A DNA stretch of 46,315 nt, taken from contig NJBH01000006.1 of assembly GCA_005223125.1 (NCBI GenBank), positions 1 to 46,315 on the forward strand, in the 5' to 3' direction. The notes under the pieces were generated by a model, which was not told the DNA's origin, did not search any database, and saw only the letters and a list, made by a program, of their open reading frames with translations. This DNA comes from Promethearchaeota archaeon Loki_b32 (GTDB lineage Archaea > Asgardarchaeota > Lokiarchaeia > Sigyniarchaeales > SOKP01). Positions within the stretch are counted from its first letter, which is position 1; the number at the start of each line of letters is the position of its first letter. The position numbers and the translations under genes are program-made. Shown in pieces: positions 9,142 to 18,500 of this stretch.

Positions 9142-10137
9142 ATGCATATACCAGATGGATTATTGGATCCAGCTACTATAATTATCCTTTGGATCATAGT
9201 CATAGCTGTTATGATTCTTGGATATTTTAAGATGGGAAAATTTTTTGAGAAAGAGGATTCTGACAAATTAATTCCTTACATCGGAGTTTTGGCAGCAGTA
9301 ATTTTTGCTTTTCAATTTGTAAATTATCCTGTCCCTGGAGGGACTTCTGGTCATTTAATTGGAGGAACTCTTGTCGCAGTTATATTAGGTCCATGGGCAT
9401 CAGTAATTATTCTCTTTTTAGTTTTAATTGTTCAAAGTTTATTCGGAGATGGAGGGATATTGGCTTTAGGAGCAAACGCATTCAACATGGGCATAATTGG
9501 AGGAATGATTGGATTTTATATTGTAGTATTTATAGTAAAAATCCTAAAGAAAACATCTATTAGAAAAGAAATGAAAGTTACGATTGCAACAGCTATCGGT
9601 TCTTATATTTCTATTGTTTTAGCCTCTTTTATTTGTGGTATTGAAATCAGCATTTCGGGAGCAGTTCCTGTTGAGATTGCCATTCCTGCTATGGTTTACT
9701 GGCACCTTTTAATAGGTATTGGCGAAGCTATTATTTCTGCTTTAATTGTATTTTATATTTACAAAGTAAAACCAGAGATTATTATGACAGAATCAACAAT
9801 GACAGAAAAAGTCATAACTATTAATATATCAAAGTATAAAAAACCGATAATTTCTATATTTGCAGTTATTGCAGTACTAATGTTGATGATAGCAGTAGGA
9901 TTTACGATTGGAATTTTATCAGATGCCCCAGATGGATTAGAACGTGTATTGATCGACCAAAATAGCGAATCTTGGCTTGAAAGTTTAGTATCTCCCTGGG
10001 AACCTATATTTAGTTGGATAACAAGTGATTATGGAGCAGCAATTTTGGGTATTGCTGTGTCTGTTATTTTGATGTCTTCTGCTTTTTATTTAATTATTCG
10101 TTATAAAAAGAAGAATTCAATAAGTATTGTTCAATAA
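9142..10137 (+). CDS. cbiM: Cobalt/nickel ECF substrate component CbiM fused to PDGLE domain
   Basis: CbiM/NikM binds the metal ion through its free N-terminal Met and the His at position 2. The sequence at 9142 reads MHIPDGLLD, the invariant N-terminus, so translation must start there and not at the upstream ATG 9067, which would bury the metal site. AAAGG lies 11 bases upstream. About seven membrane helices follow with GGTSGHLIGGTL and the ALGANAFNMG segment. The C-terminal part (about residues 230-331) has an extra helix, the motif DAPDGLER and a last helix, i.e. a fused PDGLE/CbiN-like domain. A T-rich tract follows the stop. Confidence 0.9.
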   Translation: MHIPDGLLDPATIIILWIIVIAVMILGYFKMGKFFEKEDSDKLIPYIGVLAAVIFAFQFVNYPVPGGTSGHLIGGTLVAVILGPWASVIILFLVLIVQSLFGDGGILALGANAFNMGIIGGMIGFYIVVFIVKILKKTSIRKEMKVTIATAIGSYISIVLASFICGIEISISGAVPVEIAIPAMVYWHLLIGIGEAIISALIVFYIYKVKPEIIMTESTMTEKVITINISKYKKPIISIFAVIAVLMLMIAVGFTIGILSDAPDGLERVLIDQNSESWLESLVSPWEPIFSWITSDYGAAILGIAVSVILMSSAFYLIIRYKKKNSISIVQ

Positions 10138-10160
10138 AAAATAAAATTTTTTTTATTTTT
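10138..10160 (+). terminator. T-tract terminator after cbiM
   Basis: An A-rich stretch followed by a run of eight T and more T-rich sequence lies directly after the cbiM stop, as expected for intrinsic archaeal termination on U-tracts. Confidence 0.35.
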
Positions 10161-10282
10161 AAATCATTAATATAGTAAGAAATAATTAAAGACTCTTACA
10201 ATTCCCTATTTATTTCCGAATACATACAAACAATTTAAAAGCAAAATAATCAAACTACTAACAAAAAGAAAAAGAAATTTTC

Positions 10283-10879
10283 ATGAATTTAATATTTTTT
10301 ATTAAATCTACGACAGTAAATATTGATAACTATACGATTAAGGATATACCTGGTTCTTCTGGTCGATTAGATGTAATTTCAAGGTGTGTTCTTTCAGCAA
10401 TATTAGGTAGAGATAGTTTTGAAAAAAACATTCAGATATGGGTATTCTTAGATCGTTATGGTACTTTTATTTTTAATCCAGAATTTATTGATTATGAAAT
10501 TTTTCCTAAAAATGAATTGCTCTTTTCAGACTATTTTGTTAAATTTCTACAGAAGCATAGTGTTAATGAAGAACATCCTCCAAATATATTAAATTCTATA
10601 AAAGTTTCAAAAATGAGGATAATAGAAGCAATTATGCACTTTCAAACATTGAATTATAAATTATATGTTTTATGTGAACAAGGTAAGGATTTCTTCAAGC
10701 TATTAAGTGGTATTAAAGAAAATGAAAATATAGTTTTCATATTAGGCAGTCAAGAAGATGAATATATTGACTCAAAGGAATTACTAGCATTAAAGATTCC
10801 CGTTATAAGTATCGGAAATCAATCCTATTTAGCGTCTTCTGTTATTCGATTATTGAAATTACACTTATTAGCATTATAA
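10283..10879 (+). CDS. trmY: tRNA pseudouridine-54 N1-methyltransferase TrmY
   Basis: TrmY is a SPOUT methyltransferase that turns pseudouridine-54 of the archaeal tRNA T-loop into 1-methylpseudouridine. The 198-aa protein follows the family layout. DIPGSSGRLDVISRCVLSAI (about residues 22-41) matches the DLPG-x-GRLD-x-x-CRC-x-x-A block. The SAM-binding knot region near the end reads VFILGSQEDEYIDSKE and then IPVISIGNQSYLASSVIRLL. Start ATG 10283 is preceded by AAAGAAAAAG rather than a strong Shine-Dalgarno sequence. It joins ArcS, RaSEA and Gar1 as a further RNA-modification gene in this window. Confidence 0.85.
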   Translation: MNLIFFIKSTTVNIDNYTIKDIPGSSGRLDVISRCVLSAILGRDSFEKNIQIWVFLDRYGTFIFNPEFIDYEIFPKNELLFSDYFVKFLQKHSVNEEHPPNILNSIKVSKMRIIEAIMHFQTLNYKLYVLCEQGKDFFKLLSGIKENENIVFILGSQEDEYIDSKELLALKIPVISIGNQSYLASSVIRLLKLHLLAL

Positions 10880-10946
10880 TAAATTTTTTATTCTAAAGAA
10901 ATTTTAAGATTATTAATCGTATGGGATTTCAGGATTTATAAAGGAA

Positions 10947-11666
10947 TTGAATGAGATAGAAGACATAGATAAAAGAGCTCGACAGAGAGAATTTTCATAT
11001 AGATTTATAGATCGCCCGGTAGAATTTTTAATTAGACATAATTTTACACCTAATAAGATTTCTTATATAGGATTCGTATGCACGTTAGTTGCATCATTAA
11101 TAATTGCAATATATGGATTGTTTTTTTCTATATGGCTCTCATGGATTATTCCCGCTATTATAGGAATAGCTGGTGCTATGGATCTATTTGATGGGGAAGT
11201 AGCTAGAAGAACAAATAAAGAAACTCAAGCAGGGGCATTCTTGGATTCAAATTTAGACAGACTTTCTGATGCTATTTTTATTTTAGGTTTAATTTATGGA
11301 GGTTTAGTAAATTATTTAATAGGCTATATTATCTTGTTTTTAGTTATAATGATTTCTTATACACGTTCAAGAGCAGAAAATGAAGGTGTTAATATGGAGG
11401 GAATTGGATTCATGGAAAGAGCTGAGCGAATTCTTTTTTTGCTTTTTGTTATAATTATAGAATTAATACTATATTTTTCGACGTTTCTCTTGTTAAATGA
11501 ACCATTAACCATTTTTATCCCATTTATTACTAGTATTCCAGTAACACCAGTCTTTCTCATTAGCATTTTAATTTATATTTTTACTTTAATTTATACTATT
11601 CTGCAAAGATTAAACTATACCTTTAAAACTTTAAAAAATCATAATGCAAATTTAGAGGAAAAATAA
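10947..11666 (+). CDS. CDP-alcohol phosphatidyltransferase (archaetidylinositol-phosphate synthase-like)
   Basis: An integral membrane enzyme of phospholipid head-group synthesis. The complete catalytic motif D-x2-DG-x2-AR-x8-G-x3-D-x3-D is present (DLFDGEVARR followed by QAGAFLDSNLD, about residues 81-104), with about six hydrophobic helices around it. In archaea this family joins CDP-archaeol to an alcohol such as inositol-1-phosphate, serine or glycerol phosphate. The N-terminal NKISYIGF segment and the overall length (239 aa) resemble archaetidylinositol-phosphate synthases, but the exact alcohol cannot be read from the sequence. The start is TTG 10947; AGGA lies immediately upstream. Confidence 0.82.
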   Translation: MNEIEDIDKRARQREFSYRFIDRPVEFLIRHNFTPNKISYIGFVCTLVASLIIAIYGLFFSIWLSWIIPAIIGIAGAMDLFDGEVARRTNKETQAGAFLDSNLDRLSDAIFILGLIYGGLVNYLIGYIILFLVIMISYTRSRAENEGVNMEGIGFMERAERILFLLFVIIIELILYFSTFLLLNEPLTIFIPFITSIPVTPVFLISILIYIFTLIYTILQRLNYTFKTLKNHNANLEEK

Positions 11667-11804
11667 TCAGTTTATAAAATAAGCCCTATTAATATCTATT
11701 TATATAATTTACTACGCCTAAAGATAAATTTTTTAAGTTTTATATAATTCATTCTTTAGAGGTAACAAAATATATCAATAAAAATAGAAAATTGCTGATT
11801 CCTT

Positions 11805-12077
11805 ATTCCTAAAAAAAGAAAAAGTGGTGGAAAGAGTGGTTCTAAAAAAGGGCATTATGCTAGAGTTCAATGCTCAAAATGCGGACGTATGGTTGCTAGA
11901 AGTAAAGCAAAAGCCGTGACAAGAAGAACATCTTTAGTTGATGGTAGAATGTATGCTGAACTGAAAAAGACTGGTACTATTATTCAAACTCCAAGCACGA
12001 AAAAATATTACTGTATTAGTTGTAGTATCCACTCAAGGAATATCGCCCAGCGTGCTAAATCAGAGAGGAGAACTTAG
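11805..12077 (+). CDS. rps26e: Ribosomal protein S26e, apparent AUU start
   Basis: S26e is a small-subunit protein near the mRNA exit, present in eukaryotes and some archaea including Asgard lineages. The reading frame gives PKKRKSGG ... GHYARVQCSKCGRMV and later YYCISCSIHSRN: the basic N-terminus and both zinc-binding C-x-x-C pairs of S26e. The only ATG in frame (11889) would remove the first zinc pair. An in-frame TGA at 11796 limits the start to 11799-11808, where ATT 11805 stands exactly where the universal Met of MPKKR belongs. No Shine-Dalgarno sequence is close; a TATA-like stretch (about 11769-11783) would fit a very short leader. The predicted protein is 90 aa. Confidence 0.9.
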   Translation: MPKKRKSGGKSGSKKGHYARVQCSKCGRMVARSKAKAVTRRTSLVDGRMYAELKKTGTIIQTPSTKKYYCISCSIHSRNIAQRAKSERRT

Positions 12078-12321
12078 ATTTAGTCACTTCGGCAATGTAT
12101 AATACTGCTACAGCACAACATATAAAGTCACCATGTAGTGAATCTTTTTTCTTTAAATATAAACAAGTTTATTCTATATTTAACGATGTTAATATAGTTG
12201 TTGTCAAACCTACAATTATAAATAAGAAAATAAAATAAGTGAAATAATATAATGGAACCAGAAATTTCTATAGAAAAGCGGATGTTAATGCATCTCTTAT
12301 GATGTGATGTTAACAAATTGG
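12078..12321. other. Intergenic stretch after S26e with a possible gene stub
   Basis: No complete gene is seen. A 16-codon frame at 12252-12302 reads MEPEISIEKRMLMHLL and stops; it resembles the first helix of an archaeal winged-helix regulator and could be the stub of a broken gene. It lies 20 bases before the left 42-bp repeat. The rest is AT-rich without recognisable signals. Confidence 0.25.
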
Positions 12322-12363
12322 AAATTATTTTAAATCCTTGAGTGCTGAATTTTTCTGAGGTTT
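12322..12363 (+). repeat. 42-bp direct repeat, left copy
   Basis: Matches 19864-19905 at 40 of 42 positions in the same orientation. The shared core is CCTTGAGTGCTGAATTTTTC. The two copies bracket the 999-aa and 1412-aa gene pair. It could be a target-site or att-type duplication, or a shared regulatory element. Confidence 0.85.
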
Positions 12364-12385
12364 ATTTTATTATACAATAAAGATG

Positions 12386-12541
12386 TTCAATCCTTTTTCG
12401 TGCGGATAATATTTGACAATTGCAAGAGTGATGTGAATGATGTGGATCAATCTTTATTTGCATGGATAATATAAAAGGTGATTCGAAAAATGTCTCAAAA
12501 GATTCATGTGGATCAATCCTTGTTCATGTGGATATTATATA
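12386..12541 (+). repeat. Three imperfect repeats with a CAATC ... GGATAATAT pattern
   Basis: Three related units lie about 60-66 bases apart: TTCAATCCTTTTTCGTGCGG (from 12386), GGATCAATCTTTATTTGCAT (from 12443) and GGATCAATCCTTGTTCATGT (from 12510). Each is followed by GATAATAT or GATATTATAT. They fill the space between the left 42-bp repeat and the 3' end of the 999-aa gene. Function unknown; possibly termination or processing signals. Confidence 0.6.
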
Positions 12542-12554
12542 AATAAATATTATT

Positions 12555-15554
12555 TTAATTTGACTTAATATTTCGAAGAAATTCAAGTGCACATTCTCTA
12601 TAATACTTTCGATGTAGAGATAAGCCAATTTTTACATTCTCTTCATTGATTTTAAAACCACATGATTTGTTATTTATATTTTGTAATTGCTTTCTCTCTG
12701 TCTCTGGTAATTTCCAAGCCATATTCACCTTTAATTTTTCATCTATAACCTTTAGAGAGATCGATTTCATGATATTATCGGCATATTTTCTCTGTGCAAA
12801 GTAATAGGCAAATTCATTTTTTAGATTTTTATCTCGTTCTGTCATGTATTTCTCCCAATCCTCTTCCCACCATCTCATGCGGATAGCTGGGTATGTACGG
12901 GGTTTTATATTGAGTTTGTTAGATAAAATCTTGTTTTTTTCTACCCACGCAGGCGCTTTTAAAAATAAACCTATACTTTTATAATGTTCATAGTTTTCAT
13001 TTCGCAATTCATTCATATGTTCATAGTGAAAGCTTATTTTGACTATATTATGAATAATTTTATTTAGAACCAATAAACAATCAAAAAAATGAGTTAGCTG
13101 TTTTAACATATGTTTAACTTCTGACGAGTAATATCCAAAGATTATGTACTGAAGGAATTTTTCGAACTCATAAAAAAAGTCATTAATATAATTCTTAGCT
13201 TCACAACCAAAATCTTCTGGGGAAAACAAATCAATTCTTTCCTCCAGGAGAATTCTTATTTCGTTTAATCTTTCAATGAAGTTTTTAGGTGGTGTGAATT
13301 CTTTATCTTTTAATATGACTTTCAAGTCTTCAAACAAACTAATATCTGAAATATCTTTTATTACAGAAAGAAGATCCATTATAGACTCATTTTGATGCCC
13401 TAGAATTTTCATTATATCGTTATATTTTTTAATTTTTGAAGAATCTTCAAAGTCTTGACCATCTTGAAAACATAGAAAGATTTCTTTCTTAATAGGCTCG
13501 GTTAGTCTCGTATTTATCTTTTGTATAATATCAAGGTCTAACTTTTCATAAGCCATGAATAGGAACATAATTATATTATCGTGTACATTTGTCCATGGAT
13601 TTTCCGGAATATAGGTTTTAACAAGTCTATTTATTAGGTCATATTCAGGACTTTCAAATATTTGGCAAATTTGATCTTTATCATATATTTTAAAAAATTC
13701 TTTTAGGAACTCATAACTCCAATCTCCATATTCATAGTATTTATCGTTTAAAATGACGTTTTTTATGAAGGGAGCAATCATATCACTTCCCATTTCTCTC
13801 ATTATTTTAAATATATAATCTAGATAATCACGTTTTTGAGTGAATTTAAAAATAAGATCTCCACCTTCCGGACCCATTTTACTTAGAAAGTACTCGAGAT
13901 AAGTGGGTGGATATTCTTCGTTGAAAATCTTGTTAATAATGTTTAGAAAATTATGTCCTGAATTTTTTGATATCTTAATTACATCACTTTTATTTAATAG
14001 TTTGACAATTTCTGTATTAAACAGGTTTACAATAGCTTCATAGGAATTAGCTTGAAACGATGCTAATAAACATTCTATTATTAAAATCTTTAAGTTTTCT
14101 TTATTATCCTTTACAATATTAGTCGTAAGTTTACCAATTTCGTCCCTATACTCAAAATTATACTCATATTTATTATATATAATAACGTTAAGTAGTATTT
14201 TTAAACCAAGTTCTCCTAATTTTTCAATATTTTGCTTACTAGGAACGTAATTTCCAGAACTTACAATCTGTGAAAATTCTATAAGATCTAATTGTTCATA
14301 CTTTTTTTTCAAAGATTTCATCAAAAATTCGGGTGATTCTTTGTATATGATAAAAGTGGTCATGATCCAGCATTTTTCTTCACTATTCAAATCATCATAA
14401 TGTTTTGAAAGGAATTCACGTAAGATTCTTGAATTATTTTCGAGGAGAATCCCAAAAAGATAGAAACGAATCCGTTCCTGACGATTTTTATAAGCTAAAA
14501 TAGTTCTTTCTAGAATTTTTTTAATCTCCTCTGAAACGATACTTAGGAAAGGTATATCATATTTTTCAAGTAAATCTATGGTATTTTCGTTTAATTTAAA
14601 GTCTTTTTTATCTATTCCAGAAGCGTGTGAAGTATTATCAAGTATAATGAATGAAATTTTTCTCCAATCTAAATTCTTTAGGTTTTTCTGTATCTTTTCG
14701 AATATTAATTGATCAATTTTGTTTTGATCAAATAATAAATATGAAATCAATGCAACTTTTTGATCTTTGTTTAAAATGGAATACATTCTCTGAAAAAAAT
14801 TTACTATACTTTTAGAATTGCGAAAAATTAATATTTTGCTTACTTTTTGAAAGCTCTTGAATTTTTCTCTTAAATGATGATTCCATTCGATATACCAATC
14901 AAGTTCTTTTTTCAGTAATTTGAAAAGGGCATCATCCAACTTTTTCAAATCAAAGTCTTGAAATTCTTCTTCTGAAAAGGCATCAAATAAATCTTCTCGA
15001 AGAATGTCTCTAAAAATCTCAAAATTTTCTGATTTTAAATAATAATTAATGTCATTTTTTAGCACTAGTTTGGCAAAATCTTCATCAAATTTAATTAATC
15101 TCTTAAAATTGTATGGATATATTATACCCCCTGATAAAATATTAAGGTTCCTCTTATCAAATAGCTTACCTAAATCTTCTTCACTAAACAGATTCAAATA
15201 GCGATTCCCTAAAATAAAATTAACCACATCTGATTCACCACTTAAAAACCCCTTCAATACATCTCTTTTAAAAACTTTTTTAGCAATCGGTTCTCTTGAA
15301 TCAGATAATCTTTCCAATAATTGAAACGCAATATCATAAGGTAGGAGTGTTTTATCATATTCACTCTCTACCCATTTTTGTATAGATGAGCATCGGTTAT
15401 TGAATTCTTCCTCAGTATTGTCCTCATTACGTTCATTAATTGGGATTGAAGAATGCCAATGTACCAAAGTGTGTGTTTCCATATGGATTTCTGTAATAGA
15501 CATAACACCCTCTTGTTTTAGAGTAATATACTTATTAACCTTGAATTCTTTCAT
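12555..15554 (-). CDS. Giant alpha-helical (HEAT-like) protein, paralogue of the upstream LRR protein
   Basis: A 999-aa protein of unknown function. Its first ~100 residues match the N-terminal module of the gene upstream: KEFKVNKYITLK with EG at the start, then CSSIQKWVESEYDKTLL and PIAKKVFKRDVLK. The remainder is predicted to be nearly all helix, in repeated acidic/basic segments like HEAT or ARM scaffolds. I see no P-loop, nuclease motif, membrane helix or leucine-rich repeats. The start ATG 15554 has AGAGGATGG upstream. Only 15 bases separate it from the 1412-aa gene's stop, so the two are almost certainly one operon. The C-terminal region (about 840-999) is not shared with the neighbour. 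Confidence 0.75.
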   Translation of the reverse strand: MKEFKVNKYITLKQEGVMSITEIHMETHTLVHWHSSIPINERNEDNTEEEFNNRCSSIQKWVESEYDKTLLPYDIAFQLLERLSDSREPIAKKVFKRDVLKGFLSGESDVVNFILGNRYLNLFSEEDLGKLFDKRNLNILSGGIIYPYNFKRLIKFDEDFAKLVLKNDINYYLKSENFEIFRDILREDLFDAFSEEEFQDFDLKKLDDALFKLLKKELDWYIEWNHHLREKFKSFQKVSKILIFRNSKSIVNFFQRMYSILNKDQKVALISYLLFDQNKIDQLIFEKIQKNLKNLDWRKISFIILDNTSHASGIDKKDFKLNENTIDLLEKYDIPFLSIVSEEIKKILERTILAYKNRQERIRFYLFGILLENNSRILREFLSKHYDDLNSEEKCWIMTTFIIYKESPEFLMKSLKKKYEQLDLIEFSQIVSSGNYVPSKQNIEKLGELGLKILLNVIIYNKYEYNFEYRDEIGKLTTNIVKDNKENLKILIIECLLASFQANSYEAIVNLFNTEIVKLLNKSDVIKISKNSGHNFLNIINKIFNEEYPPTYLEYFLSKMGPEGGDLIFKFTQKRDYLDYIFKIMREMGSDMIAPFIKNVILNDKYYEYGDWSYEFLKEFFKIYDKDQICQIFESPEYDLINRLVKTYIPENPWTNVHDNIIMFLFMAYEKLDLDIIQKINTRLTEPIKKEIFLCFQDGQDFEDSSKIKKYNDIMKILGHQNESIMDLLSVIKDISDISLFEDLKVILKDKEFTPPKNFIERLNEIRILLEERIDLFSPEDFGCEAKNYINDFFYEFEKFLQYIIFGYYSSEVKHMLKQLTHFFDCLLVLNKIIHNIVKISFHYEHMNELRNENYEHYKSIGLFLKAPAWVEKNKILSNKLNIKPRTYPAIRMRWWEEDWEKYMTERDKNLKNEFAYYFAQRKYADNIMKSISLKVIDEKLKVNMAWKLPETERKQLQNINNKSCGFKINEENVKIGLSLHRKYYRECALEFLRNIKSN

Positions 15555-15569
15555 TAAGAACCATCCTCT

Positions 15570-18500
15570 TTAAAAAATAAATGTATCATCTGGATCGAAG
15601 TCAAATTCCTTAATTTCAAAATTAAATTTATATTCCAGTAATTTTTCTTTAGGAATATTATTTTTACCTAATACTAAGACTTTTAATTCTTTTAGATGCT
15701 CCAATCCTTTTATTTCAGATATTTCATTGCTGTATAAGTTGAGATATTTCAATTTTTTAAGACTATTTAAGTTTTCAATTTCCGAAATTTTATTGATACT
15801 TATATCGAGAAATTCTAAATTAATGAGATTGTCTAAACCATTGATTTTAGTTATTTTATTTCTGTTTAACTTTAACTTTTTTAAATTTTTTAGAGAATCT
15901 AACCCTTTTATTTCAATTAAAGTTTGATTATAGTTGATATTTAGAATTTCTAAGTTGTTAAGTTTCTCTAATCCTTTTATTTCAGAAATCCTATTCTGAG
16001 CTAAATCGAGTATTTTCAGCTTTTGTTGATTTTCGAGATTTTTAATTTCTCGAATGTTGTTTTTACGAAGAAAAATGGCTTCAAGATCAGTCAAGCTTTC
16101 TAATCTTTTTATTTCGTCAAAAGATCCAATGCTAAAATTAGTCAAATCTAATGCTTTATTCCAAATATAAAATTTTTTTCCATATACGAGTACAGATTCA
16201 GTATTTTCTTTAGGTATCAATTTTTGGCGACAATATTCCACAAAATTACGAGGATTTTTAGCCAAGTAAGGCCAACTTTTTGTCTCAACACTTCCCAATT
16301 CCTCAAAAAGTTGGTGATCTATTGGATTACCTCCAATACTTAAGCGATTTAATTTTGGAAGATCTTCTAAACCCTTTATCTCTGAAATATTGTTATTACA
16401 GAGTTCTAACATAGTAATATTATACAGACTCTTCAGTCCTTTAATCTCCTTAATCTTATTAAATCCAAGATCTAAGCGGAATAACTTTTTTAGGTTTTCT
16501 AACCCCTTAATTTCGGTAATTTGATTACTCGCAAGATCCAAATCTCGCAAGTTTGCAAGTTCAGATAATTGTCTGGGGATTTCTTTTAGGTTTAGATTTT
16601 TAAAATTTATGGTTGCAAGTGATTTTAGTCCACTAAACCAATTTGGGAATTCTTTTATCTTTGAAGATGATAAATCCAGTTCCACCAGATTTTTCAGGTT
16701 TTTCAACGATTTGGGTAGAGATTCGATTCTTGTGTTTGAAAGCTTTAAATACCTTAACTTTTTTAATCGTCCAAACGAATCTGGTAAAGTTTCAAGCTTA
16801 CACCCGAATGCATTAAAGGATTCAAGCGATTTTAAATCCCCTATTGATTCTGGTAAGGTTTTAATTGTATTTTTATGGTTATTTGATATATCTAAAGATT
16901 TTAAAGACTCCAACCCTCCAATGCTTTCGGGAAGAGATTCTAAGAGATTTTCAAACATTCTTATTGACTGAAGATTTTTAAGATTCCCAATGGATTCGGG
17001 GAGGTATTTGATGGGATTCCCGTTCAAATCTAATTTTTTCAGAGATTTTAATTCCCCGATGAACTCGGGGAGTGTAGTAAAATTATTGTAACTTAAATTC
17101 AGTTCTTCGAGCGAAGTTAACTTTGCAAAGGATGTGGGCAGATTTGACAAGGGTGAGTAACATATGTTTAATCTTTTTAAACTTGTGAGTTCCCCGATAG
17201 TTTTAGGTAATTGCTGCAAGTTGACTCCGTTTTCGTCCCAAATTGATAACTCCTCTACTTTTCCATTAGCAATAATAAAACCTGATCCCTGGGGTTCCTC
17301 ATCATTGTTATGTATAAATAAATCACTGTCAATTTCATTCTCAATTTCCATAAGAACCTCTTTTCCAGAAGAAATTAATTTCCAAAAATCTTCTCGATTC
17401 AAATCATTAACATAATCTCTAATGTGATAGCTAAACTTATCCTCATCATAACTGTGTCTTTCCATGAACCAAAATATACTACTAACAAAATCTCTTGGAA
17501 AAAAATCTCGAATATCAATCAGGATTTTGTCAATAATTTCATCATATTCCCACTGAAGCTTTTTGTATATTTGATAGTCAAGTGATAGTAGCAGTTCATT
17601 AATGCCCTTTGGAGCGATGCAAAGAAATTTTACTGCTAGAATGTCAAATCCAAAATCCCAATTATCTTTATCCTGGAGTTCTAACAATTGCTCTAAAATC
17701 AGATTCAAGATATTATTAGGTCGTCTTTTCAATTCAGTGGTCATCATCGTAGTGTTAGAAACTAACAAGGCCCTCAATTCGAGTAGAAGTGGTTCATTTA
17801 AGAAACTTTGATTAAATTCAGATTCTGTATCTTGAATGATGGTCGTAAGGAAAAAATCTAGTATGTCAAGAGCGTAAGAATTCTTATTTACTGCATAGAG
17901 CTTGAAGATTTTCAAATTAAACCGCCTATCGCTTCGCATAACGTTCAAACACTCCTCTTCTAAAGTAGTTTCGATATGGGTGAGAAATTCTTCAATATCA
18001 TCAATCCTTATATATTTGAATAAATATTGAAAATTGATTAAATCCCTAAATAGGTCTATATCATCAGTTTTTAATCGTTCCAGTAAAGCCTTCCTAATAT
18101 CTTGTATCTCACTAAAATCTTCGTCTTTTATGAAGAAACTAATGCGGTTTAATAAATTAACCAGTGGTCTTCTAGAAGAATAGCTTTTTGTGAAATACTT
18201 GAAATTGTTGTTCTTTAGCATGTTAATTAGCAAGAGAACCTTGATGTTATTAAAAAATCTATCCTCAAATATACCAAATCTTGGGATATTAATCAAACCC
18301 TTAACAAGTTCTTCTTGATTCATGATATTTTTGAGGATCAAGGAGGTCTCTTCATCATCAAGGACACTTTTTATCACTTTAAAAATAACAATACCTTTAG
18401 GATCTTTTTTTCTCACCAGATCAACTATGATTTTAACGAGCTGTTCCCTTTTATCCTCTGACATGTTTTTAATAAATTCTTCGAACTGTGGAAGTTTTTT

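Noticed and set aside
12128-12316. 62-aa minus-strand frame after S26e
   Set aside because: No motif, no ribosome-binding site and biased composition from AT-rich DNA.
16609-16971. Plus-strand frames antisense to the LRR protein (several between 15727 and 19713)
   Set aside because: They mirror the repetitive leucine-rich coding sequence on the other strand and show no independent signals.
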